DNA of 64,000 nucleotides from Pomphorhynchus laevis (taxonomy: Eukaryota > Acanthocephala > Palaeacanthocephala > Echinorhynchida > Pomphorhynchidae), in the NCBI GenBank assembly GCA_012934845.2, contig WNNJ02003028.1:372001-436000 (forward strand), in the 5' to 3' direction. The notes under the pieces are model-generated. The model was not told the origin of the DNA. It searched no databases and saw nothing but the letters and a program-made list of their open reading frames with translations. Position numbers and translations under genes: made by a program. Positions 31,441 to 44,700 of the stretch are shown piece by piece (position 1 is the first letter of the stretch; every line of letters starts with the position of its first letter).

Positions 31441-34400
31441 TTCCTTTTTATCATTACGGCCTCAGAGGTTCAGAGGGATTTGATCCCTCCGACCGCACCA
31501 ACGCGTCGCCTTTCAACTGAACCATTCAGAGTCTTACATCTACTAAGAATCCAGTCGAGACGGACTATGGTAGGTAATCTCGAAATGAGGAGCTTGAGAA
31601 ACCTTAGCCTTTGCAATGTGACACGCCCTCTTTAAAAGAAGACAAATCCCGAGATAGCCCAACGACCCCAGTGGCGCACTTGGGTTTTCCTATTCAATGA
31701 CAGATGATGAGCCCGTTTCAGGGCCCACCTAGCTTTCTTCAGGATAAATTTAAGTCTATCCAGGTCAGCTTTCGCCTACTAATTTACCGTAACGGTGAAC
31801 CCCAGATATTTTACTCGACTCGTGGAAATTTTGAGTGACTGAGGCTAAAAAATGGAGGAGAGTGCTAGTCTCTTGAGCGTTTTTGTGGCAGGGGCGCAAT
31901 GAAAAATAACCACCTGCGATTTGTTGGAGTTTAAAATAAGATTGGATTAGGATAACTGATATTTTAATCTTAAAAAGAAACAGCTGATGTCAGAAAATAC
32001 ATCCTTGCACCTGTGTCCAGAGAACAGGGATGTGGTATCATCAGCGTATACCATTAGATGTTGATCCCGTTTAAATGCCTTGAATAGAACAATAGAGGCA
32101 GCAAGGTACAAGATAGAAGAAAGTGGGGAGCCTTGAGGCATACCTATAATAGGGTAGAACTGACGTGCATTAGGATTGTCTTCATAATAAAACCGCTTGG
32201 TGTACAGCAAAATCTTCGCCCTGTTAACAATTCTCACAGGCAACCCGAGGGACCTGAGAGAGGAGATAACGAACCGAATAGAGATCGGGTCAGATGCAGC
32301 TGAAAAATCCTCACAAAACTGATACACTTCACTAATTGATAAATGGACCGAGCGCCATTTGACAAGCTCATGAAAACTCGATGAGATCAAATTACGCCTA
32401 CATAAATGATCGCGGATTCTACGCGCAAGCGCTTTTTTGTAGATAGAGATGGGGGAGTTTTAAATCGAAATGGGCCGCAGATCTTTAGGACAAGTGATCA
32501 ATCTCTCTTGGGTAAATACTCGACCGCTATTGTTGATGTTAGCAACATCTGACGGGGAGGCTAATAGCATTGTGATTGCAACATCCTTTCTCTGACTGTA
32601 TGTCAAAAGCTGACACACCCTAGTGGAGAGTAACCCTTTGGGTTTGGAGGTGCCCGGAAGTGACCCCCTATAATCCTTTCTCTGACTGTATGTCAAAAGC
32701 TGACATACCCTAGTGGAGAGTAACGCTTTGGGTTTGGAGGTGCCCGGAAGTGACCCCCTATAATCCTTTCTCTGACTGTATGTCAAAAGCTGACATACCC
32801 TAGTGGAGAGTAACGCTTTGGGTTTGGAGGTGGTCGGAAGTGACCCGCTATAGTTCAGGATATCTAGAACAGATAGATCCCTACTCCTGAAGTCACCCTA
32901 GGGCGGGACGGGTTGGGGAGATTAAAGGGCTCAATAATTATGTAGGGATAGGGACTCTTCAAAAACATTGTCAAGGCCTATGCTACCGATTCAACCCAAG
33001 GATCTATCCCTCCAGCAGACAAACTTTTCTTTCTTGAATATCTTCCAAAATGAGGAGTGAGAAGGGTTAAGGTGAGCAATGCTCACCCTATCCCTACTTA
33101 GCTTGAATCTATATATCGAGCTCCAGTATTTATTCGAGGGAACCAGTTTGGTCGAAACAGAAATATTTGGAAGTTGTCACATTTCGGCTAGGACCTTAAA
33201 TTTTGTTGGAGTGGGATTTTATATTCGATCCATATAGATAGTCGAAAGGATCGCAAGAGCTTTTGATGAGTGGTAGGAATTAAATTCGGTCAAACTCTTA
33301 TTTCCAAATATGGGGAAGAGTTGGATAGCTACTTGAAAGAAGACCACTCTGATGGGATCAAAGTGAAACCGTATTTTAAGCAACGTATCTTCCTCTAGCC
33401 GCCAGCGAATTAGGTCATGAGAGGTGGTTTGTTGTTGGCGCGACTGCTCAGTGCAAATAGGTTTCAACAACAACATCTTATGTAGCAGCAATATGTCGAG
33501 GAGAGAATTTGTCGGTCAATGAAAGGTGGGGTAAGGTGATTTATGAATAATATAGTCGATCCTAACTTTGCGGAGTGCTGCATTAATCCAACGACCAGTT
33601 CGGTCGTTGAAGCCATCAAGTAACATGCCATAACTGCCCCATATTTTCGATCCAGGAGGGTACGGTTCTTGTGAATTTCTCCTGGCCGAATATAGACATT
33701 GGCTATGCTAATACGCTTAGCGTTCTTACAGAGTGATATAACTAAACAAGATAGGGTTGGACAAGAGTTGTTTAAAAATAATGATGATCTTAAACAGCTC
33801 TTCACTAGTGTAAAAATACCTTAAGATAAAGAGGAGTAAGGATGGGTTTGAACGGAGTAAAGTGGATGTAAATGTGCTTAGGAATAAATCGAGTATTATC
33901 CTAGGGGAGATGGATAGACCGCGTCTCCTGAAGGACTATAATATATGCATCACTAATAGATAGAAGGCTAAGGGCGGAAGCTCATCCCGAATTCCGCTAA
34001 AAGATATTCAGTGAAAAAGGCCATTGATTACTTCCCATTTCGTTGATATTACCAGAGTGGGACGCCTTCTCACCTAGTCGGAACCAGATGCGGAAAGGTC
34101 GCCTTTTCCACCAACAGGAGAAGGCATTTGCCCACGGGAATTATCTTCATTTCCCTGTGTTGGAACTGCCCATAATGAGTTCGTGCGAACCAACTTCAAT
34201 GGTGGTATTAACTGCGATGAACCATTCCTCTTGTTGGATTTTGCTAAATTCCTTTTGTTGGTCGTTGCCATCCACACAGGGGGAGGAAGGGCGGGATAGA
34301 GTTCCCAAGTTGACCAACTAAAGACAACTACGTTTTCAAGACACTCGATAGATTACTGATATCTCGCAACCATGAACTTCATTATGTCAATAACAGGAAT

Positions 34401-34483
34401 ACTTTATCCTTTATTCCCCTCTGTGATAGCAGAAGCGAAATTTTTTTGGCTTGGGCATACCCGGCCTGTTCTTTTTTGGTTAG
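31440..34483 (-). mobile_element. LINE family D (I/Jockey group), copy 1, 3' part
   Basis: The minus strand carries an endonuclease remnant (33805-33464, RISIANVYIRPGEIH) and the RT (32786-31947, with GMPQGSPLSSILYLAA and VYADDTTSLFSGHRC). The 3' end near 31450-31520 is tRNA-like. It matches the less broken plus copy at 45600-47170. It is broken by several frame changes, and a 90-bp unit is triplicated inside the RT region. The 5' part of the same copy lies at 38429-39200 beyond the Ty3/gypsy insertion; the parts are joined by a 5-bp target duplication. Confidence 0.75.
32584..32853 (-). repeat. three tandem 90-bp units within LINE D
   Basis: Units start at 32584, 32674 and 32764 with a period of exactly 90. 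Because 90 is a multiple of three, the frame stays open and a 30-residue block (TYSQRKDYRGSLPGTSKPK onwards) is repeated. Units differ at only a few positions, so the duplication is recent relative to the element. The other family D copies have a single unit. Confidence 0.85.
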
Positions 34484-34581
34484 TGTGGTATCACATTTAA
34501 TTACTTTATCATTTATATTTAACTTTACCTACTATTTGTAGATTCGTGAATAAAAGCCATTTATTCTCTCTGGTTATCACA
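34484..34581 (+). repeat. 5' LTR, 98 bp
   Basis: Starts TGTGGTATCACATTT and ends GGTTATCACA, identical to the 3' LTR. It is unusually short for this family. Positions 34542-34555 (ATTCGTGAATAAAA) are fully complementary to 34583-34596, the primer-binding position just inside the element. Confidence 0.95.
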
Positions 34582-37500
34582 ATTTTATTCACGAATTGTC
34601 TTGATGGATACTCTGTTCAAGCCGGATACACTCAAACTAACGACAGACTGTCCTGAAGCAGAACGCGAATGGCGTCACTGGCGATATCGCTTCAAACATT
34701 TATCAAGCGCATCAAAATGGATTCACAAGATGACAAACTTGATCTCCTGAAAATCTCAATTTCCGCTCAATTATTCGACAAGATTGACGAGTGCCTGGAT
34801 TATGATTCAGCAATGGATGTCCTCGACAAAGTATTCATAAAATCTACAAATTCGGTTTACAAACGACACCTACTGTGTTCTGCACGACAAATTCTCGATG
34901 AATCGATATCTAACTATGTGGATCGTCTTGAAACACTTGCGCGACAATGCACCTTCAAAGATGTGAAAGCTAAGGAGCTGCGCGATATTCTTATTTGCGA
35001 TTCATTTATTACGGGTTTACAATCGAACGAAATTCGTCAACGCATACTCGAGACTAATGACATCGACAAAGAGAAAGCTTATCAAGTCGCTCGAACGATT
35101 GAAGCAGCTCAAACTCAATCAAACGAATATCGACACACATCCGAATTCACAGTAAATGCCTTAAGGGAAACCAAAGGTTCAAAAGGAAATGCTGATATTT
35201 CTGAAAGTGAAGAATCTATTGCCGTAGCTCAAAAGATCAACAAGAAAATGTGCTACTTTTGTGGTGGAGTTATGCATACACGAAATCGTTGTCCAGCCCG
35301 GGATGCTGAATGTTCATTCTGCTTAAAACGTGGACACTACGAAAAAGTTTGTCGAACTAAGTTGCTTCGATCTCGACGAAAATACAATCGTAGTACTCGA
35401 CCATACGCGTCCGACTGTGAATCACTTAATATCATATCCTGTCAAAATGCAAATGGTGATGCATCTAAACTTGACGACATGACGGTACAAGTTCGCGTTG
35501 GAACACAACAGCTGGATGCTCTTATCGATACAGGGAGCTCTTCCAACTTTGTCGATTCATCAGTTATTCGAAAACTAGGTATTCCTACAGAATCTTGTTG
35601 TGTTAGGATTTCCCTGGCTAATTCATCATTTACATCCGTATGCAATGAACGATGCGTATTACCGATATCTTATTGTGACCGAAACTATACTGACATTCAA
35701 TGCTTCGTCATGCCTAATCTTTGTCGTGATCTCATACTTGGTCATCCATTCCTGCGCTTGCATTCAAGTGTTTCCATTCGACTTCGAGGAAATGCTAAGC
35801 AAGAAACATTAACCATTGGGCAACTATCGAGCATGGAAATCGATATACCGTCGTTATTTTCAGACGATTTTAAAAACTGGAAACCTGCAGCAATTCCGTC
35901 CCGGCGCCGTAATATCGAAGATCGCCGCTTTATTGCTTCGGAAGTAAAACGGATGTTGTCCGAAGGCGTCATCGAGCGCAGTCGCTCACAGTGGCGTGCG
36001 TAAGTTCTTATTGTAAACAGAGAAGGACGTCGTCGTCTAGTAGTAGATTACTCGCAGACCGTAATTAGATTCACGGTCCTCGACGCTTATCCCATGCCCC
36101 GAATTGACGACCTGATCGACACCATATCGTCCAATAACGTGTTTAGCACCCTCGATTTAAAAAGTGCTTACCATCAAGTTCCTTTGCGAGCAAACGAAAA
36201 ATTCTTGACCGCATTCGAGGCAGATGGTCAACTCTATCAATTTCAGCGTATGCCTTTTGGACTCACGAATGCTGTAGCCGCCTTCCAGCGAATAATCAAC
36301 GAGATCATAGAGAAAGAAAACTTAACCGGCACCTATTCATACCTCGACGATATCATTGTGTGCGGCAAAACACAGCAAGAACATGATACAAATCTGGCCA
36401 AGTTTCGTGAAGTTGCTTCTAGATACCGAATAACACTAAATGAATCGAAATGTATGATTAATAAAACGATGATCAATATTCTGGGATATCAAGTTGGTAG
36501 TGGTATTAAACGGCCTGATCCTAATCGTGTCTCACCTTTGCGAGTACTGCAGCTACCTCAAAATAAACGTCAACTGCGAAGAATTGTCGGCCTTTTCTCA
36601 CATTATTCCAAATGGATTCAAAATTTTTCGTCGCAGATTCGTCCGTTAGCTGAAACCACGATATTTCCTATTACACCTGTAGCTTAGCGCTCATTTGAGA
36701 TAATTCGTGATTGTATTATTTCAGCTACTCTAACACCCATTGATTTCAATAAGACATTTACAGTAGAGACTGACGCATCCCTTTATGCTATCGGTGCTGT
36801 ATTAACGCAGGATAACAAACCCGTCGCATTTTATTCGCATACACTTAGTAAGAGTGTCATTGGACATTCCGCTATTGAGAAAGATGCCCTTGCCATGTTG
36901 AAGCATTGCGATACTGGAGGCACTATTTGTCTGGACGAACTTTCAATGTTCTAACGGATCAAAGGTCAGTTTCATTCATATTTAACAGGAATCATAAGAG
37001 TAAAATTAAAAATGAAAAAGTGCAAAGATGGCGTCTCGATCTATCTGAGTTCAAATATTGTATACTTTACCGGCCTGGAAAGTTGAATTATGCGGCCGAC
37101 TCAATGTCTAGGGATATTTGTGCTTCAAGTTGCGGTTACTTTAACAAACAGAAAGATCTCAAGCTTCTTTATGAACTTCACGCTACGCTTTGCCACCCAG
37201 GAGTCAATCGTTTGTATCACTTCGTTTAATCGAATCAACTTTCATATAGCACTGAAGACGTTCGTTATGTTGTATCTCATTGCGTTACCTGTTCGTTGTT
37301 GAAACCTAACTTCTTCAAGCCTCCAAAAACTGCCCTCATCAGAGCGACACGACCTTTCGAAAGAATTTCACTTGACTTCAAAGGTCCTTTGCCCAGTTCA
37401 TCAGGCAAGAAATATTTGCTTACAGCCGTCGATGAATATTCTCGTTATCCCTTTGGATTTGCATGCCGTGATATGTCCGCTCAAACAGTGATAAATTGCC

Positions 37501-38325
37501 TGCGTGGTATAGTGACAATATTTGGTCCACCTGAATTTGTACATTCCGATCGCGGGTCATCCTTCATGTCGAAAGAATTCTCTGATTATCGGGAGAGTAT
37601 TGGCACGGTAGCAAGTCACTCTTCTCAGTACAATCCGTTAGGCAACGGACAGATCGAACGCTATAACGGTATATTATGGAACGCTGTACTTTTGCGGCAT
37701 AGAGACTACAATCGTCCGGTTGCTGCTTGGGAAACGGTCATCGCTGAAAGCCTTCAATCTATTCGAGGACTATTATGCACCTCAACTGGCTCGACACCTC
37801 ATGATCGAATCTTCAACTTCTCTAGACGCCCATTAATTAAATTTAATTTACCAGAATGGCTCCGTCGTCCCGGATCTGTATTCGTGCGAAACTTCTACAA
37901 ACACGACAAATACGACGATGAATTGCTCAAAGCTAAACTGATAAACGCGAATCCAAACACGGCTCATATCGAACTTCCATCTGGGAAAGAAGCAAATATT
38001 TCAACTCGACACCTATCTCGTTATCCTTCAGAAACCTCCATTTACAATGATCCAGACAGTTCGGACATTCGTAGTTCGGGATTGTCAAGGGACGGGGATG
38101 ACGATTGTCAAGATAGCTTCGATAGGAACCAGCCAGACTATGAAGATGATAACAATAACGGAAAGCAATATGATGCTACTGACAATATCGATATGAACTT
38201 GAGTTCAAAGAGGACATCAATTCCTGATGCAAACCATCATCCCGTGACAACTAGAGAATTCTACCGACGAAGTACAAGAAGTCGAAGAAGTCCTGCATAC
38301 TTCCAAAACTATCACATGGGATGAA

Positions 38326-38423
38326 TGTGGTATCACATTTAATTACTTTATCATTTATATTTAACTTTACCTACTATTTGTAGATTCGTGAATAAAAGCC
38401 ATTTATTCTCTCTGGTTATCACA
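38326..38423 (+). repeat. 3' LTR, 98 bp
   Basis: Identical to the 5' LTR over all 98 bases. Followed directly by GTTAG, the copy of the target site present before the 5' LTR. Confidence 0.95.
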
Positions 38424-38428
38424 GTTAG

Positions 38429-39200
38429 TTCTTAAAGTGGATACCTTTTTTTGATTACGCGGTGTGCTCACCCCCCGCTGTTCAATCAGCACGGTTCGCT
38501 CTCGCATTTGGTTTGATATATCGTACTTGATCCGCATACTCCGCATTTCAGGGGCGAGGAGCAACTTAATGATCAGTGTTCCCACTGGTGACATTTATTA
38601 AAGTGGGGTTAAGTTACTGTATCTGTGTCCATTAGAGTAAATTTCAAATTGTACCCCATAAAGGGTTTACATTAAATGCTCATTAAAATTTGATCAACAT
38701 CCTTCGGTGCGTTGCAGAATGCTACCGGTATGGGAAGACCATTCTTGCTAATGCTAAAGCGGATGTTGGATATGTTATATTTAATCTTTAGAGCTGCCAC
38801 GTCTTCAGTAAGGTATGTACGGATATTATTAATTTTAACTGATGGCATAATTGGTTTTGATAAGATGATGGCTATATCCGAGAATCTGCCGTTGAAGGAT
38901 TTGGGTAATATCTGGCCAAGTCGGGGCAGGCGAAGGATATTTTAACTTTGCGTTAATAGTACTTGATTGTATTGAATATAATTCGCATTTTAAATTGGTT
39001 AGTGAAGTTTATTGAGAAAATGTTAAATAGATTTTGCCTCTTTTGAGGCTTCAATAACTTGATCACTATTAAGTTCACCAACTTGGGTACAGGGAGAGTT
39101 CCCCATTGATAGAATTACCCAAAATAGGCCAATCTTAACTTACTTGTTTAGCTGGAAAGGGCGATTTTCTCAAATTAATTGAAAGTTCCGACACCATGTT
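38429..39200 (-). mobile_element. LINE family D, copy 1, 5' part
   Basis: Continues the LINE D copy interrupted at 34483. Its layout matches the second copy at 40600-41430: the same order of an ORF1 region (compare 38711-38945 with 40921-41170) and a 5' leader (compare 39000-39180 with 41270-41430, sharing TGCCT..GAGGCT and GGAAAGTTCCC-like phrases). It is decayed, and its coding frame is only partly open. Confidence 0.6.
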
Positions 39201-39409
39201 ACTTACCATCGTCTTTTTGCAATTTTTTGACCGACTTTTGATTGCTTTGAATCACCGACATGTTCATTATACTCATCCGCGATTGTAAAATTGTTAAATC
39301 CAATAATAACGATTTTCTTACAAAAATTAAATACAGGATAAATAGGTTAGATAAATAGGTTAGAAAAGACAAAAAATAACAGAAAACATAAAAGGTTTAT
39401 CATCTTCTT

Positions 39410-41430
39410 CCTTCCGTCTCCATAATAATCACGGCCTCAGGTCCGGAGGGATCTGATCCCCACAGCTAACCCAACACATCGCGCTCCGACTGAACCACTC
39501 GAGGACTTTACCTTCCCTCGAAGGTGGGTAAAGATACCCTCCTTCGAGGGACGGTAAGGATACTCTCCTTCGAAGGAGCAGATACGCTGCTCCTTCGAAG
39601 CAGCGTATCTTCTTCTATCCGCCAGCGAATTAGATCATGAGATGTGGACAGATGTTGTCGTGACTGCTCCGTACAGCCTCTCATGGAGCAGTAATAAGTC
39701 GAGGAATGAATTCGTAGAAGTGCAGTGAAAGATGGGGGACGGTGGTTTATGTATAAGATAACCGTTCCTGGATCTGCGGAGTGCTGCATTAATCCAACGA
39801 CCAGTTCTGTCGTTGAAGTCACCTAGTATCATGTCGTAACCGCAGTAAAAAATCCTATCCAGGAGGTCCCGGCTATTGTGAATCTCCCCTGGATGGATGT
39901 AGACATTGGCTAGACTGAGGCGTTTACCTTTCTTACTGTGTGAAACTACTAAACAATTAATGGCTGGACAAGAATAATTTAAAAGGAGGGAGGACCTTAA
40001 AGAGCATTTAGCTAAGGTCAAGAGTCCTTGAGATGAAGATGAGTGAGGAGGGGTTATGTATGGAGTACAGTGGGAACAAATGTGCTTAGGGATTAATCGA
40101 GTAATGTCCTGGGGGAGACGAATAGACCGCGTCTCCTGGAGGACTATAACATCTACATCTCTACCAGATAGAAGTCTTAGGGCAGAAGCTCCTCCCGAAT
40201 TCGACTAAAGGATATTCAGTGAAAAAGGCCCACGAGTAATCTGCATTGTGCTAGGTCAGCTATATGGGATTGCCACATCCCTAGAAAGCACTAGGGGCAG
40301 AATTGTTACCCCCTTCCACCACTAACGCTATCTAGAGTGGGCACTTGCCCACAGACATTATTATCATTTCCCTTGCTATGAAGCTTCTGCTTGAGCAACT
40401 TCTCCACTTTCAGAGGAGGAATAAAATGTGCCGAAGCCCCTCTTTTATTATGAGCAGGAACATTAATCGGCTTGATCTTTGGTGACGAGCCTAAGGTTGA
40501 AGCAAATTGAGTTAACATGGCTTGCATGTTGGCTAAAATATCACGTTTATTGGCTTCGATGATCAGAAGAATGTCCTTATCGGACATCCTGGCAGGCGCA
40601 CAGTTGGTTATAGCCGGAAGTTTTGCTTGAGTAGATGAGGGACGAGCGAAGTCCCTTATGTATTTTTTAAAAACCGCACATTTCCGAGACCACGCCGGAT
40701 GGGAACCATTGCAGTTTGAGCAAAGGGGATGAGTGTCGCATTTTTCTCCTTTAATAAGACTCGCGCAGGAGGCGCGGGAACAGACCCTACATGTTTAAGC
40801 GTCAACACAGCTGGAACCCTAATACGCTCACTTGTGACATACATTGCAATGTGGGTATATAAGGTCATCAAAGTCAAGTACAGTAAACCGGAGATTATAA
40901 CCCAGGAACGGGTTACAGGCCGAGTTGGTTAACATGTCTCCATGGTCGGCTAAAGTGGTACAGAACGCTATGGGAAGCGCCATCCCACTTTTACTTGTAA
41001 TCGCCCTAATAGAATAAAGATTGAATGTCGTCTTTAGGGCAATCATGCCACTTTCCTCTAGATGAGGCGGAAAATTCTTAATCTTGAGCGAGGTTAGGAT
41101 TGGCTTGAATTGAATGTAACCCAAATGAGAGAGATTCTCCTTGAAGTATTTCATATATTCTATGGCCAAGTTTCCAGAAGTAAAGGAAATCTTAACCTAT
41201 GTCTCAAATATCTTAACTGCTTTGAAAAGTACTCGGTTGTTGTAGTTAGAGACAAATTTTCTTAGGAATATACTAAATAATTTATGCCTTTAGAGGCTCC
41301 TTGAGGGTAAATATAGTTAGATTTTTAATTTAGGGACGGGGGAAGTTTCCCTGCACCTGGGGAAATAACAGTTGTAATTGAACTAACCTTAAAGTCTGTA
41401 TTAGCGGAAAAAGTCATTTTTTACCTTTGA
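39410..41430 (-). mobile_element. LINE family D, copy 2, internally deleted
   Basis: Minus strand: 5' leader (41430-41170), ORF1 with a PRE_C2HC-like region (41169-40828) and a CCHC-type segment near 40740-40670 (CSNCNGSHPAW then KCAVF), and the start of the endonuclease (40021-39635, with ILGDFNDRTGRW). The sequence then jumps at about 39610-39530 straight to the tRNA-like 3' end (39500-39420); the whole RT is missing. The junction holds short palindromes (AGATACGCTGCT pairing with AGCAGCGTATCT). This is a non-autonomous or repair-deleted derivative. Confidence 0.7.
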
Positions 41431-41758
41431 AAAAATTTTTGAAGCAAGATTATATATACGGTCACATCGTTTATCGTTTAATGAAGTGATTCGTTTCCTA
41501 CGCGTTATGATATTGTAATTACGACAAAACATGTGTTAAAAAATTAGTTACTTCAACAAATGCTACATTATCCGAAGTCTACTAAATTTCCGTTCATCAA
41601 ATTTGTCTCCATAAAAATATTCTTCAAAGCATTACTGCTTAAAACATATTTATCATGCTTTATATTCTTAATAAAGTAAAACAACGCAAGTTTTTTTAGC
41701 CTGTTTAAGTTATTTCACATTTATTTAACTATGAATTGTCTATAAATCCAAAAGTCAG

Positions 41759-44700
41759 TTGCATTCGCTTAATATATGTTCAACATGTGCGGCGAAGGGT
41801 AAATACGCGATTCAGCCTCGGAATCCGTCTAAGCGTTCCATCGACACTCTCCGCCGCACAGATTCGTGCATCCACCACGTAAACATCAATCCAATTTCAA
41901 CACCAACAGAGACACCACACGACTGCCGTTACTCTCAAAATAATATTTCCATCATGTACTCTAACTGTTTAAGCATGTACAACAAATTTGACGAAATATT
42001 GTGTCTCGTTAATTCAATGAACACAAACATCATAGCATTGAGCGAAACCTGGCTTAACAACGATATATCTGATAATGAAATCTCAATCCCAGGCTACTTT
42101 GTTATACGATCGGATCGAACCGCCTCAAAAGGAGGTGGAGTTATATTATACGTCAAGCAACCGTTAACCATCATCGAGCACAGCATTGTATCAGATGATT
42201 CATACAACGAATATCTGTGGGCAACAGTATCTTCTCCTGATAGACAGAAACTAAAAATCGGTTTATTTTACCGATCTCCGCGCTCCGCAACTGAAAAGAT
42301 TGGCATATCTTTACGACATCACCTAACAAGCTTATCACCGATCATTATCCTAGGAGACTTCAATATGCCTCATGTCAATTGGGACCTATATACTTCGACA
42401 CATGGTTGTGATGTTGAATCATCCAATCTCCTTGATACGTTCAACGATCTCAATCTAACCCAGCATATTCACGAACCCACTAGAAGGAGGAAGCAATAAT
42501 CTGCCATTTTAGACCTCTGCTTATCACGAGGGGAACCCACAATTGATGAAATCTCTCTCAGCCCCCTATTGGCCACAGTGATCATTGTGTCATTAGGCTG
42601 GCGCTTTCTGTCAGTCTCTTTAGAACAGCCCCCTCGGCAAAACCCGAATTGAATCCCTTCAAAGCGAATTTCGCAAGTATGACGCAAGCTATTCGAAACA
42701 TTCAATGGCCTAATCCATATGAAATTGGCATCGATCAGTGCTGGGAAAATTTCAAATCTACTTTGATCAATGCTCTAAATTACTTCTCCCCTTTAAAACG
42801 TCAGCGCACATCCCACAAAACTCCCATTTGGTTTGACTCGCAGATTAAACAAATGATTAAGACAAGAGACAAAATTTACAAAAAATTTAAAGAACAGAAT
42901 TGTTCTTGGATCGATTACAAGGAATTACGAAATCAAGTTACGGCACTCAAACGTCAGAAACGCAGGTGCTTCGTTTCCAATCTTTGTCGATCATCAAAAA
43001 GATTTCCCAGTAAATTGTTTAAACATATCAGCTCATTAAAATCAACTACGTCTGAGATTAACTCTATATTTATGGAAACCGGTGAGCTCACATCTGATGA
43101 CAAAGCAATTGCCAATATTTTCCTAGATCAATTCACGCTAGAGAGTCCTACCTGTCAGTATTGCCCCAGATTCTCCACAGCTCAATATCCGTGTTACGAA
43201 TTTACTCCATTTGATAAATTTGAGGTTCTTAACGAACTTCTAAAGCTACCACGATCAATTGCGGAAGGACCAGACAATATTCCTCCAATTCTTCTTCGGA
43301 AACTTGCACCAGTAATATATGAACCTTTACACACCATATTCGATTTATCCTTGTCAACAGGCTGTATACCATCAGATTGGAAATGTTCTATAATCCGACC
43401 TCTCTACAAAAAAGGCGACCGTAATCTAGCAAGCAACTATCGGCCCATAAGCCTTACCTGCGTTGCTTGTAAAGTGCTAGAGAAACTGCTTTTTAAACGA
43501 ATCATCGGGCACCTAGAAGATAACCAAGTACTCTGCGACAACCAGCATGGTTTCCGCCCAGGAAGATCTACTGTCACAAACCTCATACTTGCGAGGAGTG
43601 ATTGGACCAGATATGCCGAGGCTGGAGTTAGTGTTGATGTCTTGTTTTTCGACCTCAGCAAAGCATTTGATCGGATATACTATGATGTCCTCTTTATTAC
43701 GCTGGAACAGTACGGCATCAGAGGAACCCTCCTTAATTGGATTAACTCCTTCCTTAGAAATCGGAAGATTACTGTATTAGCTAATAAACAAATGTCAAAA
43801 ACAAGAAATCCTGGACGCGGTGTTCCTCAGCAATCGGTACTCAGTCCATTGCTCTTCATTATTTACATCAACGAGCTTACTACAGCTATTTCGAGTCCAT
43901 GTGGTTTATATGCCGACGACTTGAAAATTTGGCGACCAATAATCGATAGCCGAGATCCAATGATACTCCAGAGAGACATTGATAATATTAAGGTATGGTG
44001 TAATCAACGGGGACTGGTATTAAACCCCGATAAGTCAAAACATATGCGTATCGGACATCTACACATCAATTCATCATATACCATTGACGGAAGAGAAATT
44101 GAAACAGTTCTCCAATTTCAAGACCTTGGAGTGATCGTAAATAGAAGCTTATCGACCATCCCACATACCAGTCACACAGTTGCTAAATGTCGTCGAATTT
44201 TAGGACTTATTAGAAGGACCATTGGCCAGCTTGACGCATCCAGTTTTAAGTTAATTTACAATGCTTATGTCTTATCTTTAATGAGATACGCTTCACCTGC
44301 CTGTCACCCTCAAACTACGACAGAGATGAACATGTACGAATCCATATTACGCAAGGCCACACATCTTGTACCCAGCCAACGCAAGCTCTCATTCATTTTT
44401 CGACTTCACGCACTTGGTGTGACCACAGTGAAGAAATCTTTAAAGTCATCTGATTTAATGTTTGTGTGGACAGCGCTTAATGTTCAAAAAGGGCAGAGGG
44501 AACATGTTTGTCGCAAACTGTTCGAACTTCGAAATTCAAACAGATTGAGGGGACATCACCTCACGTTAAAGACCCACATTCGTCCACGAAGAAGATTTAA
44601 CACAATTGTCAACCGAACGTGGAAAAGCTGGAATAAGCTACCAAGTCAAGTGGTTTCGGCCTCCAGTATTTTGTCCTTCAAGAGAAATCTGAAGAATGTA

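Larger units (their letters stand above)
34484..38423 (+). mobile_element. Ty3/gypsy LTR retrotransposon (Metaviridae), broken but young
   Basis: A 3.94-kb element with two identical 98-bp LTRs (34484-34581 and 38326-38423), TG...CA ends and a GTTAG target duplication (34479-34483 and 38424-38428). Parts in order: gag with CCHC knuckles (about 34670-35400), aspartic protease (about 35500-35600), reverse transcriptase (about 36000-36650), RNase H (about 36700-37200) and integrase (about 37300-38000). The gag-before-pol order with integrase last fits Ty3/gypsy. The identical LTRs point to recent insertion, yet the coding region carries about four breaks, so it is a fossil. It is inserted in a family D LINE. 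Confidence 0.93.
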
